Source: Pictodentalium vernedei (taxonomy: Eukaryota; Mollusca; Scaphopoda; Dentaliida; Dentaliidae). From it: DNA of 64,000 nucleotides. The DNA lies in assembly GCA_031216915.1 (NCBI GenBank), contig CM062296.1, positions 796,211,608 to 796,275,607 on the forward strand, read 5' to 3'. The notes under the pieces are model-generated. The model saw only the letters and a list, made by a program, of their open reading frames with translations, was not told the DNA's origin and ran no database searches. This document shows positions 1 through 11,273 of the stretch, one piece after another. Within the stretch, counting starts at the first letter, position 1; the number at the start of each line of letters is the position of its first letter. The position numbers and the translations under genes are program-made.

Positions 1-3
1 CCC

Positions 4-120
4 ATGGAGAATCTGGGATATTTCGAGAGTATTCCGGGTGTTTTAGGGGGATTCCGGGAGATTTGGGGGATTCCTGGGATTCCGGGGTATTTCGGGGGAT
101 TCCGGTGTTTAGGGCGACCG
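4..120. repeat. G-rich short-unit repeat (GATTCCGGG-like)
   Basis: Imperfect short repeats of GATTCCGGG and related G-rich words upstream of exon 1. The open frame across it is just a Gly/Ile/Pro-rich translation of the repeat. No promoter motif can be assigned with confidence. Confidence 0.5.
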
Positions 121-331
121 CTGTGGTGGGGGAATATGTATGCGACCCTTTTCAAAATAACACCCGAGGTTCAAATTGTGTGTTTTGCAGAAATGGTTGG
201 GTGGCTGTGAAAAGTACAAGTGCACGATTATGATGTTTATTCATATCCATAGTCTAAAGGAAAACACATCTGTACCATAACATGTTCCACCTGAATCGAA
301 CACAATGTCTCAAAACAACAATCATTTCTCG

Positions 332-366
332 ACTTTGCTCTCTGTCCTTCTCTGTGTTTAGTGCAG
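332..366 (+). promoter_or_regulatory. Candidate 3' splice acceptor just upstream of the ACAD9 start codon
   Basis: A pyrimidine-rich run ends in TTTAG at 361 and then GTGCAG at 366, 14 to 19 bases before the ATG at 380. This looks like a 3' splice site, so the first coding exon may be preceded by a non-coding 5' exon left of the window. An in-frame TAG at 359-361 excludes extending the open frame further upstream within this exon. The alternative is a transcription start inside this stretch. Confidence 0.4.
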
Positions 367-379
367 AAACAGCTTGACC

Positions 380-634
380 ATGATTCGTTCAATAAATAAA
401 AGTTTCAGATATTTCGACACATTTATCACAAATTATGGTCGAAATTTTGGTTTGAAGAGTCGATCGCTGTCTTCCTCAGCACAACCACAAACTCAACTCG
501 AGAAAGATTTGAAATCGTCAGAAGATTCTGGCAGTTTGCAGTCGAAGGGTCAAGCGGAATTGAAGACAGTTGTCAAACAAAAATCAAAGTTGAGCCCTTT
601 CGCCAAAAATTTGTTTCTTGGTAAATTTGATAAG
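380..634 (+). CDS. ACAD9: ACAD9-like acyl-CoA dehydrogenase, coding exon 1 (mitochondrial leader)
   Basis: First coding exon, 85 codons, ending in phase 0 at AAG followed by a GTAAAG donor. The N terminus (MIRSINKSFRYF) is rich in Arg, Lys and Ser with no acidic residue in the first twelve, as expected of a mitochondrial presequence. A polar linker follows, and then SPFAKNLFLGKFDK, the motif that opens the mature part of ACAD9 and VLCAD proteins. ATG at 380 is chosen because an in-frame stop lies at 359-361; a TTG two codons upstream is not a credible start. ACAD9 is a flavoprotein of the inner mitochondrial membrane that acts in complex I assembly with ECSIT and NDUFAF1 and has long-chain acyl-CoA dehydrogenase activity. 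The identification rests on continuity with the next three exons. Confidence 0.85.
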
Positions 635-1898
635 GTAAAGGAATAAAAGTGTGCTTTTACGTATCTTTTATTGATCATACCCATTATCGAACAGTACTGA
701 GGAGGTTCGGAAGGGGTCCTAATATATGAACTTTGGTAAAACCAAGAAGCCCGCGCAACTCACAGTGTTTTTCAAACTATAATGACATAAACTTAACAAA
801 ATTTAAAACAGTGTTTAAGGGGTCGTCCAACAAAACATTTGCGTTGTGAACTAATGCATGTACATGATGCTGTCTTGCAGATTTATTTCCCCCTAAAAAC
901 ATATCAGACCTGCAATATAAAAATTGGCCTCGAAACGTATTGTCGAAAATTTATTGTTTTTGTTTCGCTGGGGTGCTATGATTGTGGAACGGAACTTCTG
1001 TTTTGGAAATGGTAATTCGTGGACGTTTGTCAGACAGTATGTCACTTCGACATCTTAGGTTCGTAATAACTGAATGAAAACGACCTTTGCCACAATCCGA
1101 CCTGTGCGTACTTTTAAGTTTCTACAAACGGACGTGTTGTTGATGCTTTTCATTTGGTAACTTTGTTCCAATAACACGCAGTGTTGGTTTGAAGTGAACA
1201 GCGTTTTGCACTTGCAAATGCAAAACAGATAAATCACGTGACAGAATACTCCGCAGAATCGAACAACAGCCAGTCAGCAGACGATGAAATCCAATGTGCA
1301 TATATGGGAACATTTCGCTTTTCGACAATTTCTGTCATTTAGTCAGCAAAGCAAACAACAGTTGAGTTTGTTTGGAAAAACTTTAATTTTGAAAAGCATG
1401 TTCAATAAATTATTCACAGTCTGCATGGAATGATCTAAGGAGAAATCTCACATTACACTGTTCGCTTTTTAGGGGGCGTCAATCGATTGTTCGCTTCTGA
1501 AAATGAGAGCTGGGGTTCCCCAGTTTTTACTTCCGATTCCGGTTTAGATTGGATGGCATAGCATTCCTTGGTTTTTCCAGTTTCACGTACACGTTGTCTG
1601 TTAGGCTTGCTTCAAAGCAGCCCTTTGGGCTGCTTTTGTGCGCGCTACTAATTACCGACCAAAACCGTCTAAAACAGTCCAAAACCGACCAAAAGTGCTA
1701 ATTACCGACCAAAATACCAACCCAAACCCAATGAGAACCGACCAAAAAAATTAAATGAGTTTCGACCAAACAAAATACGATTTTTTAGAATCTCAAAGGT
1801 TTATAAGCAGTTATTTGTGGGGGCGGACACAGGTGCTCGGTACAACTTACAAGCTGAGAACTCTAAAAAATTAATTTGGGTAAGGATATTTTGGATCG

Positions 1899-2159
1899 TA
1901 CTGTATGTGGAGAGTGGATTGTAACTAAATCACCCACAGAGTGGAGTTATCAACCAAGCTATAACTTTCAAATTTTGTACATAACGACAAAAAACACAAG
2001 CAACGTTTCAGCCATTGGACCTCCGGGTTTAACCCGGAGGTTCACTGGCTGAAACTTTGCTTGTGCTGGTTAGGCTTTGCAACAAATTTGCAATTATTAC
2101 ATGGGTGGAATCTCCACTCTGCAGGTGATTTAGTGATAATACACTCTCCACGTACTGTA
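1899..2159. mobile_element. MITE-2 copy 1 (central hairpin, TA target)
   Basis: 261-bp palindromic element ending in CACTCTCCACGTACTGTA with the matching inverted left end. The core carries a hairpin around CCTCCGGGTTTAACCCGG. There is no coding potential. A second copy lies at 6352-6610. Confidence 0.75.
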
Positions 2160-2463
2160 CATCTTCACCTCCCTGAATAGATATAAAATACGAGCTTGTA
2201 TTTTATATTTTATATCTATTAAGGAGGTGGAGAGAATCGATCCAAGGAATCCTTATAAAATATAAGTTTTCAGAGTTCTCAGTTTGGCCAAGTACCTGTA
2301 GATGCAGAGAAGTCCAGCCATTACGGAATCGGCTACGGAGAAGTCGGCCAAAACAATTTATGAGAAGTCGGAGGAGAACTTGGCCCCAAGACGAAGTCGA
2401 CCCCACCCCATAGCGATTTAGGAGAAGTAGGCTCACGAGAGAAGTCTGGCCCCAAAACCAGAC

Positions 2464-3321
2464 ATGTTCGATTGGATTGAGGTCAGGGGATCTTGCAGGC
2501 CAGTCCTTACGCTCGATCCCCTCCCTCTGTCAGTACTCTCTGACAGCATGGGCAACATGAGGACGGGCATTATCGTCCATCAGAATGAATCTATCACCCA
2601 CTGCACCTACATACAATCTGACGTGGACATCCAGGATCTCATCAATATACCGCTGTGCAGTCAATGTACCACGGTCAGGGACACAGAGCTCTGTACGTCC
2701 ATTCCAGCTGATGCCGCCACAGACCATTATTGACCCTCCGCCATAGCGGTCATGCTCAACAATGTTGGCTGCATGGAATCACTCTCCTGGTCTTCTCCAT
2801 ACCCTTGAACGCCTATCTGTGTTGTCTTGGCAGTGCCTTTGCTCCTTTGTAAAAAGGACAGGTCGTCAATCCTCTCTGGTCCATCCAACGTGATCAATGG
2901 CCCATTCATATCGTGCCTGGCGGTGGTTCTGGGATAGCTGAATGCGAATACATGGTCTTCTCGATCGGAGACTACCCTCGTGCAACCTTGCCCAGATAGT
3001 CTGCGTCGAAACATTTACCCCGGATGCATTCTGAAGGTCACTGCAAGGCTGGGTTGCTGTGTCAAAGTTTTTATCTAGGGCCTGAATGATCAAAAACCGG
3101 TCTTCAGCTGCAGATGTTGTCCTGTCTCTGCCACCACCATGTTGTCTGACTGGTGTGCCATACTGCTGAAATCTTGCCCAGGCACTGGTGATCACCATAT
3201 GGTGCACACCAAGGGCTTCACCAACCTGACGATGGGTAGCCCCTTGTTCCACCATCCATACAGCCCACCACATTTCTGCTTCAGACAAATGTCTTCTTAC
3301 ATTTGCATTCGCCATATTCAA
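2464..3321 (-). pseudogene. Tc1-like transposase, frameshifted
   Basis: Read on the minus strand from 3321. The first open segment (3321-2866, 151 residues) has a helix-turn-helix Tc1 N-terminal domain: a RHLSEAE start, QGATHRQVGEALGVHH, then a second helix-turn-helix region. The frame breaks near 2870, shifts (segment 3014-2727), and the catalytic-core part continues in another frame (2727-2530) with GGISWNGRTEL and the DDE-superfamily motif FILMDDNARPH. At least two frame breaks separate these parts, so no intact protein can be made. The usual length is about 340 residues, and the C-terminal end is eroded. Confidence 0.8.
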
Positions 3322-3722
3322 TCATTAAATCACAAGGGTTTGTGTTGAAATGAAGACTGAATACCCTACACATCTCATGGACATGTGGACAATACATGAA
3401 AACATCATGGAAATCAAGGGGTACATGCTTTCCATACTGTCACGAAAAGTCTGCCTGTCAAGAGAGCTAATTTAAACACTGGGGACCATCTCAATACATC
3501 CCTCAATCATATCCACCCAAAATATAGTAAATGTGTCACAAAAAAATTTCACAATGATGTGTCAAATATGTGGTGCTTTGCAAACTTTGATTAGTACATT
3601 TTTTGGCCAGTACTCATTTAATTTTTTTTAGTCGGTAGTCATTGGGTTTTGGTCGGTAATTAGCACTTTTGGTCGGTTTTGGGCGGTTTTGAATGGTTTT
3701 GGTCGGTAATTAGTAGGACCGG

Positions 3723-3946
3723 TTCGAAAGTAGTTCAGCGATCTGAATGTACAGTTAAAACTAGAAGTCCTATCACGACTAGTGCGCTTATCTAGGCTTA
3801 ATTGCGCGTTGGAATTGCGCGCAATTGCCATATCGAATGGCATCCAAAGCACGGCAGGTTCTCTTGGTTACTCATAGGAAACACATGCAATGTTTCGGCC
3901 AATGGACCTCCGGTCTAGTACATTCAGATCGCTGAACTAGTTCGAA
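3723..3946. repeat. 27-bp palindrome split by half a MITE-1 (half-element 3750-3918)
   Basis: Left flank TTCGAAAGTAGTTCAGCGAT and onward to TA at 3750 is repeated in inverted orientation from TA at 3919 to 3946. Between them lies only the left half of MITE-1: its CAGTTAAAACTAGAAGTCC end through the central GGACCTCCGG, where it stops at the apex of the element's hairpin. See findings. Confidence 0.75.
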
Positions 3947-4112
3947 AAGTAACCAGTCTTTTCAGCAGTAAGGCATACTCTGCCCCAAACCCACTTGCCC
4001 CAAATCAGTGGTGGAGATAGGATTCAAAAATAAGGGTGGGGTGGGTTGGGGGGGACACAGCATGACATGCTGTAGTCATGTCTTGAAGGACAGGGGGGGG
4101 GAGCTTTCCTAG

Positions 4113-5039
4113 GGGAACAGGTCAACTCGGCCCCGGGTCAAGTCGGCACAGGTCAAGTCGGCCCACGACACTTTCAAATGACGCGTAACGGGGTTTGAAA
4201 AAAAACTCTGACATTGGTGAGAGAGAAAACACGGCATTTTATTGCAAGATAATAATCACATACAATTTTTTAAAAAATTATGATTATGTATTTTAAATAC
4301 CGTTCACATACGTTTAGTATTACATAAAAGACACAAAACAATGATGATTTACATAAGTCAATAATACAAAAGTATTACAGAAAATAAGTAAGTTTACATA
4401 CACCGACAATTAATTATAAGTCTTAGAACATTTTCTCAAAAAACAGGTGGTTGTGATTACATTATCCCGATATTGATTCCATATCTCTTCCAATTTCTTG
4501 GATATCTTTGTGTACTTTGTTCGGCCATCTGCCTCCAAATCTTCTGATCTTATATGAAGCTTGACTGTCTTTGACTCTTTTTGTAAGATTGTGATTAATT
4601 TATAGAAGCTGAGTCCTGTACCATTAGCATTGATTCGTCGATGCCAACCTAAAAAAAGAAAACGGATGAGTATTAGATCAATGACGTTAATTGAAGTGGC
4701 TTCATTTTCAAACAACAACTCAACTGAGAACATCAGTGTGATTACAAATCACAAACACCTTTGGATTTGCAAGCGACAAGTAAAAGATCAAAGGTGGTTT
4801 GGACGGGTGCTTTTTTGTTGTGAAATTTTTCTTTTCTCATTCCTGGGTCATTTCAGTAACTGGCAGCCGTGAAGTCGGATATATAGGTGAGTACAACTTC
4901 CACGAGTGAAAAAGTTAAAAAAAACTTGGTGGGGCAACTCGACCCACAAGCCCGGTTCAACTCGGCCCATTCGGTGGGCCGACTTGACCCGGGGAAATTG
5001 TGGGGGCCGACTTGACCTGGGGCCGACTTGACCCGGAAC
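4113..5039 (-). mobile_element. Mutator-like (MULE) deletion derivative with 9-bp target duplication
   Basis: Flanked by a perfect 9-bp direct repeat CTTTCCTAG (4104-4112 and 5040-5048), the length expected of Mutator-like elements. The ends are inverted: GGGAACAGGTCAACTCGGCC at the left, and at the right the complement of GTTCCGGGTCAAGTCGG. Subterminal GGTCAAGTCGGCCC words recur several times. The interior retains the last exon of a MULE-type transposase on the minus strand (4410-4648). Confidence 0.7.
4410..4648 (-). pseudogene. MULE transposase, C-terminal exon remnant
   Basis: On the minus strand a splice acceptor (TTTTCTTTTTTTAG) at about 4663-4649 precedes a short open frame that begins WHRRINANGTG and contains SFYKLITILQKE and a K/R-rich stretch (GRTKYTKISKKLEEIWNQYR). 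That resembles the conserved tail of MULE transposases of the FLYWCH-associated type (WHxRxN, then YxLIxxLxxE, then a KYxxLxxxLxxxWxxY motif). The zinc-binding and catalytic parts are absent, so the element cannot move by itself. Family assignment is from remembered motif layout plus the 9-bp duplication. Confidence 0.6.
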
Positions 5040-5542
5040 CTTTCCTAGAGTGGGGCCACTGGGGGTCCTCGCCTGGAAAGTTTTTTGAAAATCTAGTGCT
5101 CTGAGGGTGAATCTGGGGTAAGATTTGCTTCCAACGTGACAGGAGGCAATTAACTGTGCAAGGAAGACAAGGAAATTGTGGTGTGGAAAGCAGGCCTGGA
5201 CTTTTGAAAGATCTAGGGGAGCTACTAATACTATGGCTCCCCAAAACCAGTGCCAGGAGAGCTATTCTATACTTAAGTCCATTATTAAGGGAATTGAAGG
5301 TTTAAGGAAGGAGAGCTATTACAGCTCTTAAAGAGAGCAATTATGGCCCTCCTTAAATTGATTTTGTAGGAGCCATGGAGGGCGAGAGCTATAGCTATAG
5401 CTCTCCTCAGTCCAAGGAAAGACATGTTGACAGGGTGGGTATCCATTCACTTTGGCCCCAACTTCAGCCCGAAGTCATTTTGGCCTCTGGTCACTTCGGC
5501 CGCAAAGTCATTTCGGCCCTAGTCATTTCTGCCCAGTCACTT

Positions 5543-5582
5543 GGCCCCATTTCATGACAGGACTTCTAGTTTTAACTGTAGG
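5543..5582. mobile_element. Solitary MITE-1 terminus
   Basis: TTTCATGACAGGACTTCTAG followed by TTTTAACTGTA matches one end of MITE-1; nothing else of the element is present to its left. Confidence 0.7.
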
Positions 5583-6104
5583 TAAATGTAAACGTGGAAC
5601 TGTTTGTGACATTTGTCTCAGCAGTGAACAGAAAAAGATCCTCAAAAAATTAGGATTACATATTCATCCTATGATGATATGATCACATCAAATACAAGCC
5701 ACTCGAGGTAAGAGGCTCTTTGCTAATACAGTTAATTATGGCCAACTAGTAACTATAATTTACAAACTGGTTGGTAAATTCATAAGAACTATCAATGGCA
5801 ATCATCCCTCACTTCAAATGCTCGCATGTGGGAACAAATCGCACATGTAAACTTTGTTTCAGGTGCACGACATGTCACATAATGGCAAGGCCTGGATTCG
5901 TGACCCGGCAATGCAAGGTGACCACAATTACAATGTATCATCACTATTATGTGGGACCATTGCAGTCATATAAATTGTTAATGATCGTTTGCACATCAAT
6001 GATTTTGCATAGTAGACAATACAATAATATCAGCGGTTGAAATTAACAAATATCCGGTTGAAATCCGGTTATGCCAGACGGTTACCCTGTTACAAAATTA
6101 GGCC

Positions 6105-6850
6105 GACCGTTTCAGCAGTAGTCACTTTCCATGAGTGTGCAATATTTCCATGTACGCAATAATATTAGATTCCAAGCACTACATATAGGAATAAGCGTCA
6201 ACAATTTAATTAATGAAGCACCGGGTTCAACCTGGTGCTTCATGAATTAAATTTTTGCTCATGATGACATTGTTACCTGGTACAGCGCAGTCGCCGTGGA
6301 TTGGTCGAAATCCATATGTGGGCAGTTATGTCCAAGCATGTGTTTACCAGGTACAGTACGTGGAGAGTGGATTGTAACTAAAACACTCGTGGAGTGGAGT
6401 TATCACTCAAAGTATCACTTTCAAATTCTGTACATATGGACAAAAAACACAAGCAATGTTTCAGCCAATGGACCTCCGGGTTTAACCCGGAGGTCCATTA
6501 GCTGGAACTTTGCTTGTGATGCTTAAGCTCTGCAACATTTGCAATTATTGCTCGGGTGGAATCTCCACTCTGCGGGTGATTTGATGATAATACACTCTCC
6601 ACGTACTGTAGTAAAAATCATCATCAGCAAAATTTTAATTAATAAAGCACCGGGTTGTACCTGGTGCTTCATTAATTAAATTTTTGATGGTTATTCCTGT
6701 AATTAGTGTTTGGAATATAATATTATTGCGTCCGTGGAAATATTGCCCACACGTGGAAAGTGACCAGTCCACGGCGACTGTACTGTACACGTAATCATGC
6801 ACATGACTGCACACCCATGGATAACAACCAATCCACATCGGCTGTACTGT
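6105..6850. repeat. Nested palindromic MITE cluster (MITE-3 copies around MITE-2)
   Basis: Two inverted copies of a third hairpin family (about 6105-6352 and 6611-6850) flank a MITE-2 copy. MITE-3 has its own core hairpin, TTAATTAATGAAGCACC with its complement, and ends resembling ACAGTCGCCGTGGACTGGTC. Either MITE-2 jumped between two MITE-3 copies or the whole arose as one inverted duplication. Confidence 0.6.
6352..6610. mobile_element. MITE-2 copy 2
   Basis: 259 bp, starting TACAGTACGTGGAGAGTGG and ending with the inverted match. Same central hairpin (CCTCCGGGTTTAACCCGG) as copy 1. TA at both edges. Confidence 0.8.
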
Positions 6851-6924
6851 ATCTTTCTCATGAGGAACAGATTCTCAAACAGATCTTATATTGGCCAAAT
6901 GATTTGTGATTGTTATCCCGCATT

Positions 6925-8975
6925 TTTAGCTCACATGACGTAAAAGGCCATGTGAGCTTTTCACATCACTTGACGTCCGTCATCGTCCGGCGTCCATAAA
7001 CTTTTCACATTTTCATCTTCTTCTCTGTAACCGCTGAGCTGGTGTCTACCAAATTTGGCAGGAATAATCTATGGGAGGTCCTCTACAAATGATCCTCATT
7101 TTGTTCCCATCGGATGAAAAACATGGCTTCCAGAGGCATTCTTTGATTCTGGTTGGTGGATTTTCAAAAATCTTCTCCTCTGAAACCGACTGGCCAAATG
7201 TTTTGAAACTTTGCATAAATGATGACTGGGACCCCCTCTACCAATGATCTTCATTTAATGTTGATCGTGTTACAAACATGGCTGCAATTGCAGCTTACAG
7301 TTACTATAGAAATCCCATGGGAAATCACATTTTCATCTTCTCTGGAACTACTGAGCCAACGTGAACCAAACCTGGCAGGGATAGTCTATGGGAGGTGTCC
7401 TCTACAAACGATCCTCATTTTGTTCCAATTGGTTGGAAAACATGGCCGTCAGAGGCATTCTTTGATTCTGATTGGTGGATTCTAAAAAATCTTCTCTGAA
7501 ACTACAGGGCCAAATGTTTTGAAACTTTGCATGGTTGATGACTGGGACCCCCTCTACCAACGATCCTCATTTAATGTTGATCAGGTTGCAAACATGGCTT
7601 CAATTTGGCATATAATTACTATATCAACCCTATGGGAAATCTCATTTTCATCTTCTTCTCTGGAACTTCTGAGCCGACGTGAACCAAACTTGGCAGGAAT
7701 GGTCTATGGGAGGCTTTCTACAAACGATCCTCATTTTGTTCCCGTGGGTTGAAAAAACATGTCCGCCAGAGGCTTTCTTTGATTCTGGTTGATGGATTTT
7801 CAAAAATCTTCTCCTCTGAAACTGCCAGGCAAAATGTTTTGATACTACACATAAATGATGACTGGGACCCTCTCTACCAATGATCCTCATTTAATGTTGA
7901 TCAGGTTGTAAACATGGCCACAATTGCAGCTTATAGTTACTATATAAACCCTATAGGAAATCACATTTTCATCTTCTTCTCTGGAACTACTGAGCTGACG
8001 TGAACCAAACCTGGCAGGGATAGTCTATGGGAGGTCTTCTACAAATGTTCCTCATTTTTGTTAACATGCATCGAAAAACATGGCTGCCAGAAGCATTTTC
8101 TGATTCTGATTGGTGGATTTTGAAAAATCTTCTCCGAAACCACAGGGCCAATGTTTTGAAACTTTGCATGGTTGATGACTGGGACACGCTCTACCAACGA
8201 TCCTCATTTAATGTTGATCGTGTTGCAAACATGGCCACAATTGCGGCTTATATAGTTACTATAGAAACCCTATGGGAAATCACATTTTCATTTTCTTCTC
8301 TGGAACTTCTGAGCCGACGTGAACCAAACTTTGCAGGAATGGTCTATATGAGGCCCTCTACAAACGATTCTCTTTTTGTTCCTGTTGGTTGGAAAATATG
8401 GCTACCAGAGACATTCTCTGATTCTGTTTGATGGATTTTGCAAAAATCTGCCCCTCTGAAACTACTAAGTCAAATGTTTTGAAACTTCACTTGATTGATG
8501 ACTGGGACACCTTCTACCAATGATCCTCATGTAATGTTGATGTGATGTTGCAAACATGGCCATAATTGCAGCTGATAGGTACCATGGAAAGCCTACAGTT
8601 AAAACTAGAAGTCCTGTCACGAATAGTGCGCTTATCTAGGCTTAATTGCGCGTTGGAATTGCGCGCAGTTGCCATATCGAATGGCATCCAGAGCACGGCA
8701 GGTTCTCTTGGTTACTCATAGCAAACACATGCAATGTTTCTGCCAATGGACCTCCGGGTTACCCGGAGGTCCGTTAGCTGAAACATTGCTTGTGCGCAGG
8801 CCATATGTACAGAATTTGATAGCTTTACTTGGGCCATAACGCGTACATTAACGCGCATATCAACGTGCTATTTGTGCGCATTTCATGACAGGACTTCTAG
8901 TTTTAACTGTATGGGAATCACATTTTTATATGTAGTTCCAGGTGAGCGATTATAGGCTCTTTAGAGCCTCTAGTT
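6925..8975. mobile_element. AGCTCACC-element, copy a, with 318-bp tandem core
   Basis: Starts TTTAGCTCACATGACG with a CGTCCGTCATCGTCCGGCG run, and ends CAGGTGAGCGATTATAGGC...GCCTCTAGTT, the same end types as 24306-30585 and 60126-61473. The interior has about four and a half units of a roughly 318-bp repeat (GATGACTGGGAC at 7221, 7537, 7857, 8173 and 8497). MITE-1 is inserted at 8594-8911. No coding gene. Class unknown; such tandem-core elements are common in bivalve genomes. Confidence 0.6.
8594..8911. mobile_element. MITE-1 copy (TA target, 318 bp)
   Basis: Ends CAGTTAAAACTAGAAGTCC and inverted GGACTTCTAGTTTTAACTG, flanked by TA. The core hairpin is CCAATGGACCTCCGGGT with its complement. 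Inserted in the tandem core of copy a. Confidence 0.9.
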
Positions 8976-9542
8976 AAAAAAATGGGGATATTGTGGTGAT
9001 CTCCATCTGTCCCGCCCGTACGTCTGAACTTCATCTCACCAAGAGTATGTAATTCAAAACAATTAAACTATGCTGAGGTGTTCTGGTTGCATCTGTAGAT
9101 GTGCATAAATGTTTTGGAATTTTGATTTGACCCCAAGTGGTTCCATTGCAATCACTTTTAATGTTATTGTTAGAAAATCAGTTTCCGGTGGTAGACTCCT
9201 AGGGGTGTTAATTTTGAAATGGTGAATGTGTATTCATATGTTCTGGTAGGGTATCTATATGTGCATAAAGGCTTTGGAATTTTGATTCAGGATCATGTGG
9301 TGCTTGTAGCACCACTTTTGTCATTAGAGAATCGGGTTTCCAGCGAAAGGCTCCAAGGTATTTTAATTCGAAACACTGAAAGTGTGTTCATATGTTCCAG
9401 TAGGGTCTCTAGACGTTCATAAAGATTTCAGATTTTTGATTCAGCCCTGTGGGGCACCTGTAGCGCCACTTTTGACATTAGAGAATTGGTTTGTGGCGAA
9501 TAGCTTCAAGGGTTTTCATTCGAAATGTTGAAAGTGTGTTCA

Positions 9543-9861
9543 TACAGTTAAAACTAGAAGTCCTGTCATGAAATGCGCACAAATAGCACGTTGATATGCG
9601 CGTTAATGTACGCGTTATGGCTCAAGTAAAGCTGTCAAATTCTGTACATATGGCGTGTGTACAAGCAATGTTTCAGCCAATGGACCTCCGGGTAACCCGG
9701 AGGTCCATTGGCAGAAACATTGCATGTGTTTGCTATGAGTAACCAGGAGAACCTGCCGAGCTTTGGATGCCATTCCATATGGCAATTTGCGCGCAATTCC
9801 AACGCGCAATTAAGCCTAGATAAGCGCACCATTCGTGACAGGACTTCTAGTTTTAACTGTA
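9543..9861. mobile_element. MITE-1 copy (reverse orientation)
   Basis: Full copy, TA at both edges, reverse orientation relative to 8594-8911 (ATGCGCACAAATAGCACG half first). Confidence 0.9.
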
Positions 9862-10958
9862 CGTCCCAGTAGGATGACTAAATGTACATAAAGGTTTTGG
9901 ATTTTTAATTCGGCCCCAAGTGGTGCCCATAGCACCACTTTTGTCACTAGAGAATTGCTCCTACGTGTTTTAATTCGAAACGTTGAAAGTGTGTTCATAC
10001 ATGTATGTTCCGGTAGTGCATACATGTAGGTGTGCATAAAGGCTTCGGAATTTTGATTCGGCCCAGTGTGGTGCCTGTAGTACCACTTTTGTTGATAAAA
10101 GAATCAATTTGCTGAAAATGGCTCCTAGGGGTATTAATTCAGAAGGCTGAAAGTGTGTGTTCATATGCTCAGGTAGGGTTTCTAGATGTGCATAAAAGTT
10201 TTGGAATTTTGATTCATCCCAATATGGCGCCTGTAGCGCCACTGTTGTTGATAGAGAATCGGTTTCCAGCAAAAGTATCCTAGGGGTTTTAATTCGATAT
10301 GTTGAAAGTTTGTTCATATGTTCAGGTAGGGTCTCTAGATGTGCCCAAAGGTTTCAGATTTTTAATTGGGCCCCATGTGGTGCTCATAGCGCCACTTTTG
10401 TCATCAGAGAATCGGTTTCCAGTGAAAGGCATATAGTGGTTTTAATTTGAAAAGTTGAAAGTGTGTTCATATGTTCCAGTTGGGTCTCTGGATGTGCCTG
10501 AAGGTTTCAGATTTTTGATTCAGTCCTGTGGACACCCTTTGCACCACATTTGTCGTTAGAGAATTGGTTTATGGTGATATGCTCCTAGGGATTTTAATTT
10601 GAAATTTTGAAAGTGTGCTGATATGTTCCAGTAGAATGTCTAGATGTGCATAAAGGTTTTGGATTTTTAATTTGGCCCCATATGGTGCTCGTAACGCCAC
10701 TTTTGTCAATTGAGAATTGGTTTCCAGTGAAAGCTTCTAGAAGTTTTAATTCAAAAGGTTTTGGATTTTTAATTTGGACCCATGTGGTGCCTAGCTGTAA
10801 TGCCACTTTTGTCGCTTGAGAATCGGTTTTCAGTGAAAGCTCCTAGAAGTTTTAATTCAAAATGTTGTTTATATATTCCAGTAGGGTGTTTAGATGTGCA
10901 TAAAGGTTTCAGATTTTTGATTCGGTCCATGTGGCACTTATAGCGACATATTTGTTAT

Positions 10959-11273
10959 TACAGTTAAAACTAGAAGTCCTGTCATGAATAGTGCTATCTA
11001 GGCTAAATTGCACGATGGAATTGCGTACATTTGCCATATCAAATGGCATCCAAAGCACGACAGGTTCTCCTGGTTACTCATAGCAAACACATGCAATGTT
11101 TCTGCCAATGGACCTCAGGGTAACCCGGAGGTCCATTGGCTGAAACATTGCTTGTGCACAGGCCATATGTACAGAATTTGATAGCTTTACTTGGGTCATA
11201 ACGCGCACATTAACGTGCATATCAACGTGCTATTTGTGCACATTTCATGACAGGACTTCTAGTTTTAACTGTA
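10959..11273. mobile_element. MITE-1 copy with readable empty site
   Basis: Inserted at TTTGTTAT-TA-GAGAATC. Neighbouring array units read TTTGTCATTAGAGAATCGG without interruption, so the TA is seen to be duplicated on insertion. Confidence 0.92.

Larger units (their letters stand above)
1646..3715 (-). mobile_element. Tc1/mariner-like transposon with long reiterated TIRs
   Basis: The ends are inverted copies, CTAATTACCGACCAAAACCG at the left and its complement at the right, each bounded by TA. The inverted ends extend about 120 bp (1646-1790 and 3596-3715) and are built from repeated ACCGACCAAAA words. Inside are a broken Tc1-type transposase on the minus strand (2464-3321) and an inserted hairpin MITE (1899-2159). 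The TA target and transposase type agree with Tc1/mariner. I cannot exclude that the transposase and the TIRs came from separate insertions. Confidence 0.6.

Noticed and set aside
4..210. 68-codon Gly/Ile-rich open frame
   Set aside because: It is a translation of a short G-rich repeat, with no domain and no splice context.
2464..2733. Plus-strand frame opposite the transposase
   Set aside because: Shadow of the minus-strand Tc1 transposase.
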